Shown: positions 8,043 through 16,371, counted from the stretch's first letter. The stretch: 64,000 bases of DNA from Methylobacterium sp. Leaf125 (GCF_001423085.1 NZ_LMNU01000046.1:124001-188000), one strand, 5' to 3'. Translations and numbers: made by a program. Notes: generated by a model from the letters alone, not told the origin.

Positions 8043-9182
8043 TCAGGCCGCCGACGCGGCGCTCAGGTCGAAGGCCTTGGTGGAGGCCAGGCGCGTCAGC
8101 ACGGCGAGCAGATCGGTCTGGGTGATGATCCCGAGGATCCGACGGTCTTCGCCCGTGACCAGCACGGCGTGCGTGTGGCCGTTGGTCAGCGGCTCCACCA
8201 GGCTCACCACGGGCTCGCTGGCCTTGGCGGTCCGCGCCTCGGACATCACCTGCGCGATGCTGCCCTCCCCGCGCAGGGCCAGCTCGCGCAGGCCCAGGGT
8301 CCCGGCGAGGCGGCCCGCCTCGTCCACCACCGGCAGGGTCCGGATGTTGTGCCGGAGCAGGAGGTCACGCGCCCGAGCGAGCGGCTCATGCAGACCGATC
8401 GTCACCACGTCGCGGGACATCACCGCCTGGCAGTCCAGGGCGCCGTGCGCCCGCACCAGGGCCTGGCTCTCGACCTCCCGCAGCAGCCGGTCGAGGTCGG
8501 TGCGGTCGATGTCGAGGGTCTCGTTGAGGTTGAGGAGCGCGGCGTCGACGTCGCGGGCATGGAAGCCGACCCGGATGGGGGCCGGCAGGTCGGCCGTACC
8601 GTGCACGTTGGCCGGAGGTGCCGCCGGGACGTGCGGATACTTGCGCCCGGAGATCCGATGGAAGGCGATGCCGAGGCTGACCAGGATGATGGAGTTCAGG
8701 CAGACCGGCACGAAGGGGAACAGGAAGCCCGAGGAGGCGATGGCCGGGCCGCCGATGAGCGCGGTGAGCGCCGCGGCCCCGCCCGGCGGATGCAGGCTGC
8801 GGGTGAACGACATCGCCGCGATGGCCAGCGAGACGCCGACCCCGATGGCCAGCACCGGATTGGGAATGAAGTGGGCGGCCGTGACGCCGATCAGAGCCGA
8901 GATCGTGTTGCCGCCGATGATCGGCCAGGGCTGGGCCAGCGGGCTCGCCGGCACCGCGAAGAGCAGCACCGCCGTGGCGCCCATGGGCGCCACGATCAGG
9001 GGAATGTGCGGGCCCTGGCCGACCATCCAGCCTGTCATGAGCCCCGTCAGGGCGATGCCGATGAGGGCGCCGAGGCAGCCGATCAGGCGCTCACGCAGGG
9101 TGGCGCCGGCCAGGATCGGCCGGAACAGGCGGGAGCCGAGCAGCGTGTCGGCGTGGCGGTCGGGACCGGCGGTGTCGGACAT
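8043..9182 (-). CDS. HPP family membrane protein with tandem CBS domains
   Basis: 379 residues. The N-terminal 180 residues form an HPP domain with four to five membrane spans and the signature RSLHPPGGAAAL; APMGATAVLLFAVP and QPWPIIGGNTISALIG are further family motifs. HPP proteins have been linked to nitrite transport in plastids and cyanobacteria. The C-terminal 140 residues hold two CBS motifs (DCQAVMSRDVVTIGLHEPL and IAQVMSEARTAKASEPVVSLVEPL), which usually bind adenine nucleotides. The ATG at 9182 follows AGGGG. A perfect 16-bp palindrome lies 64 bases upstream (9246-9261) and may be its operator. Confidence 0.88.
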   Translation of the reverse strand: MSDTAGPDRHADTLLGSRLFRPILAGATLRERLIGCLGALIGIALTGLMTGWMVGQGPHIPLIVAPMGATAVLLFAVPASPLAQPWPIIGGNTISALIGVTAAHFIPNPVLAIGVGVSLAIAAMSFTRSLHPPGGAAALTALIGGPAIASSGFLFPFVPVCLNSIILVSLGIAFHRISGRKYPHVPAAPPANVHGTADLPAPIRVGFHARDVDAALLNLNETLDIDRTDLDRLLREVESQALVRAHGALDCQAVMSRDVVTIGLHEPLARARDLLLRHNIRTLPVVDEAGRLAGTLGLRELALRGEGSIAQVMSEARTAKASEPVVSLVEPLTNGHTHAVLVTGEDRRILGIITQTDLLAVLTRLASTKAFDLSAASAA

Positions 9183-9245
9183 CCTGTGCCCCTGTCTCGC
9201 GAAGCGCCCGCGTCACGGGCAAACGCCGAAAATGCAGGCCGGCGC

Positions 9246-9261
9246 CTCTGGTATACCAGAG
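9246..9261. promoter_or_regulatory. 16-bp perfect palindrome upstream of the HPP gene
   Basis: CTCTGGTATACCAGAG is fully self-complementary, with the core TGGTATACCA that resembles FadR/GntR-type operators. It lies 64 bases before the start codon of the HPP-CBS gene on the minus strand, where a promoter is expected. The regulator is unknown. Confidence 0.55.
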
Positions 9262-9411
9262 AGACCTTACAGGGCGAGGACGAAATTGCAAACGGTTCAG
9301 GCAGATTGCCCACCTCGACGGCAGAACGCTCCGGGCAAAACACTCCGGTCTGCCGCCAGGGGGTTCTCGAAACGGGCCACGAGCGCTGCAGGGCAGCCGC
9401 CTGCCGGCCGG

Positions 9412-10638
9412 TCAGGCCGGCGGGTCGGCGCGGCCGGGCTCGACGATGACGTTGGGCGGCGTCGGGCCGGCCCCGTCGAGGACCTTGCGCAGGGCGCGGG
9501 CACGGGTGCGGCCGGCGCGGCGGCGGGTCTCCGGCACGGCGCCGTATTCCCGCGCCACATCGGCCACGGCCGTCCGGGCGATCAGGCCGTGCTCGGCGGC
9601 ATGCTCGGCCATGGCGAGGCTGTCCGCGGCGAGAACGAGGCTGCTGCCGGCGGCCTCCACCGCCTCGGCGAGCTTGGCGATCTCCTCCAGCCGCCCCGCA
9701 TCCCGCGAGACGTTGCGGATATAGACCGCCGCCACCCGGCCGGGATGCGCGGCGACGATGCCTGCATAGACCTCGGGATCGTGCTGGCCGCTGTCGCCGA
9801 TGAGCACGAAGGGCAGGTCGTGGTAGAGCGTCAGCATGTGGTCGATGAGGTGGCGCTTGTGGTCCTCGGCCCGGCGCGGCAGCGGGCTCGTCCAGGACAG
9901 GCCCCACTCGCGCAGGAACAGCACCGGCCCGACCGGGATCCGATGCATGACGAAGAACTCGCTGAGCATGTCGTAGATGCCCCACGGCGCCCGGGAGACG
10001 TAGAGCATCGGATTGCCCTCCGCCCCGCACGGCCCGGCATAGAGGGCGCGGTAGAGGGCGGCGGCGCCCGGAAAGGCGACGCGGTTCTCCGCATCCTCCA
10101 CGAACAGCCGCCACAGCATCTTGACCTTGTTGGCCACGCCCGTGCGCATGATCGTGTCGTCGATGTCGCTGATCACCACCCGCCGGCAATCGGCCGAGGG
10201 GATGAACACCTGCCCCTTCGCCCGCACGGGCTCGGGGCCGGCCAAGTCGAGCTCCATGCTGTGCCAGGAGGCCTGCGGCGGCGCGGGCAGGTTCGGGCGC
10301 AGGTGGACGCGGAAGTAGCCGTCCCGGTCGGTGACGACCTGTTCCTCGCAGCCGAAGAAGCGCGCGGTGAGCACCGCGCCCGCCACCGTCCGGCGGGTGA
10401 TGCGGCGCCGGATGTCGCGCAGTTCGGCGGTCCAGCCCTCGTCCGGGGCATCGGCCGCCCGGCTCGACTGCCGGAAGACCCGGCCGATGAGAAAGACCTC
10501 GTCACGGGAGCCGTAGCCGCGGTAGGTCTCGACCACCGTGCCGGCGCGCCCCTGGGAGCGCCGGACCGGCTTGGCCAGCAGGCGCAGCCCCCGCAGGGCG
10601 CCTTTCGCGAACCGGGCGGCCCCCTGTCGGCCGGTCAT
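9412..10638 (-). CDS. App1-like phosphatidate phosphatase family protein (DUF2183)
   Basis: A 408-residue protein of the App1/DUF2183 family (HAD fold). The phosphatase motif DxDxT appears as VVISDIDDTIMRTGV near residues 163-177. Later motifs are MLYVSRAPWGIYDMLSEFF (motif II region), HKRHLIDHML and FVLIGDSGQHDPEVY (motif IV). The N-terminal 150 residues form a beta-rich domain typical of the family (YRGYGSRDEVFLIGRVF). Yeast App1 dephosphorylates phosphatidate and diacylglycerol pyrophosphate; the bacterial substrate is not established. No signal peptide is seen, so it is probably cytoplasmic or peripheral at the membrane. Confidence 0.87.
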   Translation of the reverse strand: MTGRQGAARFAKGALRGLRLLAKPVRRSQGRAGTVVETYRGYGSRDEVFLIGRVFRQSSRAADAPDEGWTAELRDIRRRITRRTVAGAVLTARFFGCEEQVVTDRDGYFRVHLRPNLPAPPQASWHSMELDLAGPEPVRAKGQVFIPSADCRRVVISDIDDTIMRTGVANKVKMLWRLFVEDAENRVAFPGAAALYRALYAGPCGAEGNPMLYVSRAPWGIYDMLSEFFVMHRIPVGPVLFLREWGLSWTSPLPRRAEDHKRHLIDHMLTLYHDLPFVLIGDSGQHDPEVYAGIVAAHPGRVAAVYIRNVSRDAGRLEEIAKLAEAVEAAGSSLVLAADSLAMAEHAAEHGLIARTAVADVAREYGAVPETRRRAGRTRARALRKVLDGAGPTPPNVIVEPGRADPPA

Positions 10639-10691
10639 CGTTGCGTCGTCATCGTCGTAGGGCCCCGTCGCAGCATCGCCGGTTCAATGCC

Positions 10692-10716
10692 CGGCGCCGG
10701 CAAAGGTTCGGCGCCG
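10692..10716. repeat. Perfect hairpin in divergent intergenic region
   Basis: Two copies of the self-complementary octamer CGGCGCCG (10692-10699 and 10709-10716) are separated by nine bases. They can pair as a hairpin or serve as two binding sites. No T run follows, so it is not an intrinsic terminator. It sits between the divergent App1-like and YqcI/YcgG genes. Confidence 0.45.
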
Positions 10717-10846
10717 GCCCCGGCAACCGTCGCCCACAAGGCTGTGGAGCATGCGTGCCATGCCGTCGCGCGAACGGAACTCGGCCATCGAGCCCCGGTT
10801 CATCCCATGCACCCTGCGTTCCGGGTGCTGTCAGCGTCGAGTTTCC

Positions 10847-11545
10847 ATGCATCTCCCCACCGATGACAGCGGCCATCCCCTGGCCGTGGACTTCCAGAAT
10901 TTCATCCGAAGCCAGCCCTTTCCCTGCGTCGGCGCGAAATCCGCCCTCTCGAAGGGCCAGATGAAGATCGTCGTGGCGCGCAGTATCGCCTCGAGCTGGG
11001 ACGACCCCCGGCTCTATCCCGCGCTCCTGGCCTTCATCTGCCGCTATCGCGCCAAGCCCGACCTGTTCCAGAGCTTCGCCGTCATCTTCGAGGGGCCGAC
11101 GGACCTCGGCGAGGAGGCCTTCGAGCGCCACCTCTGGGACCGCGTGCAGTCCCTGTCGGACAAGGACGCCTTCCTCGGCCAGCGCTACGACACCCGCGTC
11201 GAGGCCGACCCGAACGATCCGCACTTCTCGCTCTCCTTCGGTGGCGAGGCGTTCTTCGTCGTCGGCATGCATCCCGGCGCCAGCCGGCCGGCCCGGCGCT
11301 TCCCGCACCCGGTCCTGGTGTTCAACCTGCGCGCCCAGTTCGAGCAGTTGCGCGCCGAAGGGCGCTACGAGAAGCTGCGCAGCGCGATCCTGTCGCGCGA
11401 CGAGGCGCTGGCCGGCTCGATGAACCCGATGCTCGCCCGGCACGGCGACGCCTCGGAGGCGCGCCAGTACAGCGGTCGGGCCGTCGGAGCGGACTGGGTC
11501 TGCCCGTTCCGGGGTCGCGACGCGGAGGCCCGCGATGCCGCCTGA
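10847..11545 (+). CDS. YqcI/YcgG family protein (GntA/DcsA-like heme N-hydroxylase family)
   Basis: A 232-residue protein of the YqcI/YcgG family, recognised by FIRSQPFPCVGAKSALSKGQ at the N-terminus, LWDRVQSLSDKD, a DPNDPHFSLSFGGEAFFVVGMHPGASRPARRF region and the closing SGRAVGADWVCPF. Characterised relatives are heme-dependent enzymes that hydroxylate guanidino nitrogen (GntA of guanitoxin synthesis; DcsA, to my knowledge in the same family). The ATG at 10847 puts the family start at residue 1; an upstream in-frame ATG at 10751 would add an atypical leader. It overlaps the following DUF1989 gene by 11 bases. The substrate here is unknown, but a guanidine-type compound is plausible. Confidence 0.85.
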   Translation: MHLPTDDSGHPLAVDFQNFIRSQPFPCVGAKSALSKGQMKIVVARSIASSWDDPRLYPALLAFICRYRAKPDLFQSFAVIFEGPTDLGEEAFERHLWDRVQSLSDKDAFLGQRYDTRVEADPNDPHFSLSFGGEAFFVVGMHPGASRPARRFPHPVLVFNLRAQFEQLRAEGRYEKLRSAILSRDEALAGSMNPMLARHGDASEARQYSGRAVGADWVCPFRGRDAEARDAA

Positions 11546-12158
11546 GACCCACGCGCACCCGGCGACCCTGCACGAGATTGCGCCGCGCTCCGGCGTGGCC
11601 TTCACCCTCGACAAGGGCGAGCGCCTCACCGTGATCGACCCCCAGGGCGAGCAGGTGGCCGACCTCCTCGCCTTCGTGCGCGGCGACCTCGACGAGGTGA
11701 TCTCGTCGGGCCGCACTCTGGATTACGCCAGCCGGATCTATCTCACCACCGGCGACCCGATCTATTCCAACCGCTCGAACGTGCTCCTGCGCATCGTCGA
11801 GGACACGGTGGGCCGCCACGACTTCCTGCTGACCCCGTGCTCGGCCGACACCTTCCGGATCATCTACGGCGACACCCATCCGCACCGGGGCTGCTTCGGC
11901 AACCTCGCGGCGGCACTGGCACCCTACGGCGTCGTGCCGGACCGGATCCCGGTGGCCTTCAACGTGTTCATGAACGTCACGGTGGACGGCGGCACGGGCG
12001 AACTGAAGGTCGAGCCGCCGCTCAGCCGAGCCGGCGACCACGTCACCTTCGAGGCCGAGTGCGACCTCGTGATCGGGCTGACCGCCTGCTCGGCCCTGCA
12101 GTCCAACAACAACAGCTTCAAGCCGATCCGCTACCGCATCGACCCCGCCCGCGCCTGA
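11535..12158 (+). CDS. DUF1989 urea carboxylase-associated family protein
   Basis: A 207-residue DUF1989 protein: VAFTLDKGERLTVIDPQGEQVADL, FNRSN-like YSNRSNVLL, then HPHRGCFGNL and the end ALQSNNNSFKPIRYRI. The metal ligands expected in this family (Cys/His around PCS, THPHRGC) are visible. Some family members, CgdA and CgdB, are carboxyguanidine deiminases; others are uncharacterised. GGAGG at 11524-11528 precedes the ATG, and the gene overlaps the YqcI/YcgG gene by 11 bases. The pair therefore probably acts together, one enzyme hydroxylating a guanidino group and the other deiminating it (inference). Confidence 0.88.
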   Translation: MPPETHAHPATLHEIAPRSGVAFTLDKGERLTVIDPQGEQVADLLAFVRGDLDEVISSGRTLDYASRIYLTTGDPIYSNRSNVLLRIVEDTVGRHDFLLTPCSADTFRIIYGDTHPHRGCFGNLAAALAPYGVVPDRIPVAFNVFMNVTVDGGTGELKVEPPLSRAGDHVTFEAECDLVIGLTACSALQSNNNSFKPIRYRIDPARA

Positions 12159-12263
12159 GGCGGGTGCCCGAGGGGGCCGCGGTCGTGCTATGGGCGGCGC
12201 CCGGATGCCCCGGCGCCGCCTCTCCCCGGGGCGGCCCGTCGTGAACAGGTCGAAGCGAGCCCC

Positions 12264-13040
12264 ATGCGAACCATCGTCTATGCCGACGGCGGATGCGATC
12301 CCAATCCCGGTCCCGGTGGCTGGGGCGTGGTGATCGAGGCCGAGAGCGGCCGGATCGAACTCTGCGGCGGCGACCGGGCCACCACCAACAACCGCATGGA
12401 ACTGACCGCCGCGATCAATGCCCTGCGCCACTTCCCGGAGGGCGCGCAGATCGAGATGCGCTGCGACAGCCAGTACGTCATCAAGTCGGTGACCGAGTGG
12501 ATGCGCGGCTGGAAGGCCAAGGGCTGGCGAACCGCCACCGGCCCGGTGAAGAACGTCGAGCTGATGCAGGAACTCGATGCCCTCGCGGCCCGCCGCGACG
12601 TGCGCTGGACCTGGGTCCGGGGCCATACCGGCGAGGTCGGAAACGAGCGGGCCGACCGGCTGGCGGCGCAGGGCCGGCGCGAGGCCCTCGGCCTGCCGTC
12701 GCGCCCGGAGAGCGGGCCGGCACCGCTCACCGGCACCGCAGCCCTGCGCGCGGCGGTTGCCCCCGCCGTCTCGCAGGCTGCCTCGCAGACTACCTCTCAG
12801 GCTGCCTTGGCCACGGCGCCCGCCGCGGCCGAGCCCGCGCCCGCGCGCACGAGCGCGATCCCCCTCGACCTCGGCCTCGGCCTGGAGGTGTCGCGCGCCG
12901 CGAAGGCCTCCGGCCTGACCCCGCAGGCCTACGTGGAACGGGCAGTGCGGCTCGCCCTCGACCTCGGACCCGAGGGGCTGGAGCGGGCCCGTGCCGACCT
13001 GCGCAGTGCCAAGGGTGCCAAGGGCGCCTCCCCCCCGTGA
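12264..13040 (+). CDS. rnhA: Ribonuclease HI with C-terminal extension
   Basis: 258 residues, against about 150 for typical RNase HI. The catalytic set is complete: Asp8 (VYADGG), Glu46 (NNRMEL), Asp68 (MRCDSQ), His121 (RGHTGE) and Asp131 (ERADRL). The enzyme cuts RNA in RNA-DNA hybrids. After residue 150 comes an Ala/Thr/Ser-rich linker with repeated SQAASQTTSQAA, then about 70 residues reading LDLGLGLEVSRAAKASGLTP, QAYVERAVRLALD. This looks like a small helical unit, perhaps ribbon-helix-helix-like. Its role is unknown. The stop codon overlaps the glycosylase GTG start (GTGA). Confidence 0.93.
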   Translation: MRTIVYADGGCDPNPGPGGWGVVIEAESGRIELCGGDRATTNNRMELTAAINALRHFPEGAQIEMRCDSQYVIKSVTEWMRGWKAKGWRTATGPVKNVELMQELDALAARRDVRWTWVRGHTGEVGNERADRLAAQGRREALGLPSRPESGPAPLTGTAALRAAVAPAVSQAASQTTSQAALATAPAAAEPAPARTSAIPLDLGLGLEVSRAAKASGLTPQAYVERAVRLALDLGPEGLERARADLRSAKGAKGASPP

Positions 13041-13651
13041 CTCCGTCGAGCCGTCCCCTCGGCCCGCCCCTACGGGCCGGGTTCTTTGCCCGGCCGGCGG
13101 CGGACGTGGCCGCGTCCTTGATCGGCTGCGACCTGCGGGTCGACGGGATCGGCGGGATCATCGTCGAGACGGAAGCCTATGATCGGAGCGACCCGGCCTC
13201 ACACAGCGTCAACGGTCCGACCCGGCGCAATGCCAGCATGTTCGGGCCGCCCGGGCACGCCTACGTCTACCGCTCCTACGGCATCCACTGGTGCCTGAAT
13301 CTCGTCTGTGAGCCGGGCAGCGCCGTGCTGATCCGGGCGCTGGAGCCCCGCCACGGCCTCGAAACCATGGCGGCCCGCCGGGGCTTGTCCGATCCACGCC
13401 GCCTCTGCGCCGGGCCCGGCCGCCTGTGCCAGGCCCTGGCCGTCAGCCTCGCGATGGACGGCCTCGCCCTCGACGCGCCCCCCTTCGCGCTGGCTGCCCC
13501 CGAGACGGCCCCGGCCTGGATCGCCGATCGCCGGATCGGCATCTCCCGCGCGGTGGAGACACCCTGGCGCTTCCTGCTCGCCGGCTCGCGGGCGTTGAGC
13601 CGGCCGGCCTCGCCTCACGCGACGCCGGGCCGTTCCCTCACGCCGCCCTGA
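13037..13651 (+). CDS. DNA-3-methyladenine glycosylase (AAG/MPG family)
   Basis: A 204-residue base-excision repair enzyme that removes alkylated purines. The family signature IIVETEAYDRSDPASHS holds the catalytic Glu; it is followed by NGPTRRNASMFGPPGHAYVYRSYG and LNLVC. The GTG at 13037 overlaps the rnhA stop as GTGA, so the two nucleic-acid enzymes are coupled. The normal length of this family is about 190-210. The 3' end overlaps the end of the convergent chemoreceptor gene by 14 bases. Confidence 0.92.
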   Translation: MTPSSRPLGPPLRAGFFARPAADVAASLIGCDLRVDGIGGIIVETEAYDRSDPASHSVNGPTRRNASMFGPPGHAYVYRSYGIHWCLNLVCEPGSAVLIRALEPRHGLETMAARRGLSDPRRLCAGPGRLCQALAVSLAMDGLALDAPPFALAAPETAPAWIADRRIGISRAVETPWRFLLAGSRALSRPASPHATPGRSLTPP

Positions 13652-15329
13652 CCGTCTCCAGGAAGCGGGTGACCTGCACGGTCAGGTGCTCCGACTGGGC
13701 CGTCAGGTCAGAGGCCGACACCAGCACCTGACGGGCGGCGGCGCCGGTCTCCTCGGCCGCGTGGGCGACGCCCGAGATGTTCTCCGTGACCTCGCTGGTG
13801 CCGCTGGCGGCCTGGCCGACGTTGCGCACGATCTCCTGGGTCGCCGAGCCCTGCTCCTCCACCGCCGCGGCGATCGAGGTCGTCACCTGGCTGATCTCGC
13901 CGATCCGGCCGCTGATGGTGCGGATCGCCCCGACCGCGTGCTCCGTCGAGGCCTGGATGCGGCCGATCTGCTCCTCGATCTCGTGGGTCGCCCGCGTGGT
14001 CTGGTTGGCGAGCTCCTTGACCTCGGCGGCCACCACCGCGAAGCCGCGGCCCGCCTCGCCGGCCCGTGCCGCCTCGATGGTGGCATTGAGTGCCAGCAGG
14101 TTGGTCTGGCCCGCGATGGTGGTGATGAGCGCCACGACGTCGCCGATCCGCGCCGCAGCGGTGCTGAGGTCCTGGACGAGGCCGGCGGTCTGGGCCGCCT
14201 CCTCCACCGCCCGCAGGGCGAGGTTGGCCGACCCGTCGACCTGGCGGCCGATCTCCTGCACGGAGGAGCCGAGCTCCTCGGCCGCGGCCGCCACGGTGTT
14301 GACGTTGGAGGCCGCCTCCTCGGCGGCTGCCGCCACCGTCACCGACTGGTCGGTGGTCCGGGCCGCGTTGGTGCTCATCGCCTCGGCGGTCTCCTGCAGC
14401 GCGCCGGCCGAGGCCGACACCGTCGCGATGATCGAGCCCACCGCCGCCTCGAAGCCGTCGGCGAGCTCGTGCATGGTGCGCTGGCGCTCGGCTGCGGCCG
14501 CCGCATCGGCGATCTGCCGGCGCTCGGCCTCCTCCGTCGCCTTGCGGGCGACCAGGGCGCGGATCTCCTCCACCGCACGGCCCACGGCGCCGACCTCGTC
14601 GCGCCGGTCGCGCCCGAGGATCACCGCGTCGCTGTCCCCGCGCGCCATCCGGCGCAGGGCCGCGACCAGTTGGCCGATCGGCCGGGTGATACCGAACACC
14701 GCAACGAGCCCAGCCGCCGCGAGGCCGACGAGGAGGCCGAGGCCGCCGAGGAGCAGGGTGTTGGTCCGCGTCCGATCCGTCAGCGCCGCGAGATTGCGGG
14801 CGCCCTCGTCGACGAAGGTCCGGATGTCCCGGCCGAGCGCGCTTCCCTCCAACACCATGGCGTCGAAGGTCGGGTCGACGGTCTGGTGCAGCAATGTGAC
14901 GGCCTCCGCCTTGAGGCCGCTGCTGGCCAGGGTGCGCGCCTCGGAGCTGTCGGCCATGAAGCGGTTGACCTTCTGCTTCAGGCCGTCGATGCGCGGCGCG
15001 AAGCTGGGGGCGGCATCGCGCAGTTCCGCCAGCACCTTGTTCAGGCGCTCGCTCGCCTCGTCGAATCCCTTGTCGGTCTTCTGCATCTCGTCGGGGCTGG
15101 CCTCGGCGATGTTGCGGAAGTTGAAGTAGCTCATCGTGAAGACCAGCCGGTTGACCGTCCGCAGATCGGCGATCGCCTTCGTATCGTGGGAGACGAAGCG
15201 GCTGTAGGCCTCGTCGATCGTCGTCATCTGGGTCGTGGCGTACCAGAGGCAGCCACTGACGATGACTCCGATCAGGCTGACCACCGCGATCAATTTGGTG
15301 ATGATGCTGAAGCGAGCGAGCAAAGCCAC
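13638..15329 (-). CDS. Methyl-accepting chemotaxis protein (four-helix-bundle sensor)
   Basis: 563 residues from GTG 15329, chosen because CCGGAGA precedes it by seven bases; the frame stays open to 15476. Membrane spans lie at about residues 10-30 and 205-230. The periplasmic part looks like a 4HB_MCP helical bundle (RTVNRLVFTMSYFNFRN, DEASERLNKVLAEL). A HAMP domain (GITRPIGQLVAALRRMARGD) and the signalling domain follow, with the hairpin tip IAGQTNLLALNATIEAARAG. No C-terminal CheR-docking pentapeptide is seen. A minus-strand -10 (TATAAT) lies at 15438-15443, about 100 bases upstream. The ligand is unknown. Confidence 0.9.
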   Translation of the reverse strand: MALLARFSIITKLIAVVSLIGVIVSGCLWYATTQMTTIDEAYSRFVSHDTKAIADLRTVNRLVFTMSYFNFRNIAEASPDEMQKTDKGFDEASERLNKVLAELRDAAPSFAPRIDGLKQKVNRFMADSSEARTLASSGLKAEAVTLLHQTVDPTFDAMVLEGSALGRDIRTFVDEGARNLAALTDRTRTNTLLLGGLGLLVGLAAAGLVAVFGITRPIGQLVAALRRMARGDSDAVILGRDRRDEVGAVGRAVEEIRALVARKATEEAERRQIADAAAAAERQRTMHELADGFEAAVGSIIATVSASAGALQETAEAMSTNAARTTDQSVTVAAAAEEAASNVNTVAAAAEELGSSVQEIGRQVDGSANLALRAVEEAAQTAGLVQDLSTAAARIGDVVALITTIAGQTNLLALNATIEAARAGEAGRGFAVVAAEVKELANQTTRATHEIEEQIGRIQASTEHAVGAIRTISGRIGEISQVTTSIAAAVEEQGSATQEIVRNVGQAASGTSEVTENISGVAHAAEETGAAARQVLVSASDLTAQSEHLTVQVTRFLETVRAA

Positions 15330-15423
15330 GAGAGATCTCCGGACCAATATCGGTGCCAGGGCTAGCAGCCGGAAACTTAAGGCCCCGCTAAAGGATCGCA
15401 GTTGCTCACCGTTTGCGCTGACC

Positions 15424-15467
15424 TGCAATGGCATTGCATTATATTTACTTTCTGGTTTGTGTCTGAA
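15424..15467 (-). promoter_or_regulatory. Probable promoter of the chemoreceptor gene with overlapping palindrome
   Basis: On the minus strand TTCAGA (15462-15467) and a perfect TATAAT (15438-15443) are 18 bases apart. The 15-base palindrome TGCAATG-G-CATTGCA (15424-15438) covers the expected transcription start and could be an operator. The stretch is much richer in A+T than its surroundings. Confidence 0.5.
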
Positions 15468-15580
15468 GGTCTCCAATTACGGACTTGCTCCAGGTCTTTG
15501 CCGAATTGATCCGGCAGAAATACCTGGCGAAACGTGCGTTGCCGGTGGCAGCCGCTGGAGCGGAGCGCCGGCACAGGCCC

Positions 15581-15613
15581 GAAAAAACCCGCCTCGGCGT
15601 GAGCCGGGCGGGG
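15581..15613 (-). terminator. Intrinsic terminator, minus strand, without an upstream gene
   Basis: Read on the minus strand, CCCCGCCCGGC pairs with GCCGAGGCGGG around a TCAC loop, with one bulged base, and is followed by TTTTTT (15582-15587). No protein gene on the minus strand feeds into it: the next feature upstream is the plus-strand gene at 15773. It may end a small RNA that starts at roughly 15650-15780. Confidence 0.65.
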
Positions 15614-15772
15614 ATGAGGTCTTCGAGCTTGGGTCGTCGGTGCAACGGCCGGCCGGCGCTATGGTTCCGGTCCGCGCCACCTGAACCCGGGACCGAATGT
15701 CCGCGTTTCCCGGGCGAGGCCTGCCCGTCAGGCGATCCGGGTGCATTGCGCGCCATCCGCCAGGGAATGACC

Positions 15773-15991
15773 ATGCCCGCCACCGACGACCGGAAGACCC
15801 AGTATCTCGCCGAGCGCGATCGCCTGATGGCAGAGCTCGCCGCACTCGGACAGGTCGCCCATACGGAAAAGCGCCAGTTCGAGGACGGGTACGCCCTGCG
15901 CGACATGGACGAGAGCACCCGGGAAGGCCTTCGGCTGCGCATCGGAGAATTGACGGCGCTCATCGAGAAGATCGAAACCGGCACCGCCTAG
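15773..15991 (+). CDS. Small coiled-coil protein of unknown function
   Basis: A 72-residue charged protein (MPATDDRKTQYLAERDRLMAEL is its opening, then AHTEKRQFEDGYALRD and a C-terminal helix LRLRIGELTALIEKIE), probably two long helices. I chose ATG 15773 because AGGGA lies six bases before it; ATG 15767 would leave almost no spacing. There is no signal peptide or membrane span. I do not recognise the family. Confidence 0.6.
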   Translation: MPATDDRKTQYLAERDRLMAELAALGQVAHTEKRQFEDGYALRDMDESTREGLRLRIGELTALIEKIETGTA

Positions 15992-16018
15992 CCGGGAATG
16001 GACCGGCTGCAGCGACCG

Positions 16019-16055
16019 AAAAAAAGAGGCTCGCAAGGGCGGTGCCCTGCGAGCC
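16019..16055 (-). terminator. Intrinsic terminator, minus strand, without an upstream gene
   Basis: On the minus strand GGCTCGCAGGGC, ACC loop, GCCCTTGCGAGCC forms a 12-bp stem with one bulge, followed after one C by seven T (16019-16025). No minus-strand protein gene lies between here and the porin gene, so the terminated transcript is unknown; a small RNA from about 16060-16300 is possible. Confidence 0.7.
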
Positions 16056-16313
16056 GAGACGGTCCGAAACCTTGGAGACGCCCAGGCTAGACCGCAGCTC
16101 CCGTGCCTCGCATCCCCCAAATGGAGGGTGACGAGAGGGTCATCCGGTCTTCGTATGAAACCGCTACGGGGTCGGAACGTCGCGAAAAAGCTCCCTCCCA
16201 ACAGGCTGGGCTTCGGACGGCGGGCCCCACGGACCAGAGATCCCGACCGGGTCGCCCTTGCGCTGTTTGCGCAACAGTCGCCTCGATCCTGTCCAGCCCT
16301 GGATTAAACCATA

Positions 16314-16341
16314 TTGTCATAGTTATAGCACCGTCTATACC
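16314..16341 (+). promoter_or_regulatory. Probable sigma70-type promoter of the porin gene
   Basis: TTGTCA (16314-16319) and TATACC (16336-16341) are separated by 16 bases, in an AT-rich stretch 31-58 bases before the porin start codon. Confidence 0.5.
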
Positions 16342-16371
16342 GCGGTCTGGGACCAGAGGCGCGGGGGCGGC

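Larger units (their letters stand above)
15330..15772. other. Intergenic region: promoter at left, orphan minus-strand terminator at right
   Basis: 443 bases between the chemoreceptor start and the 72-residue gene. The part near 15424-15467 looks like the chemoreceptor promoter. The part at 15581-15613 is an intrinsic terminator on the minus strand. No convincing protein gene is seen between. Confidence 0.5.
15992..16371. other. Intergenic region upstream of the porin gene
   Basis: 380 bases. It contains the minus-strand terminator at 16019-16055 and the plus-strand promoter at 16314-16341. No protein-coding gene is supported; an 18-codon minus-strand frame at 16087-16143 (MTLSSPSIWG and on) is the only short frame noticed near the terminator. 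Confidence 0.5.
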
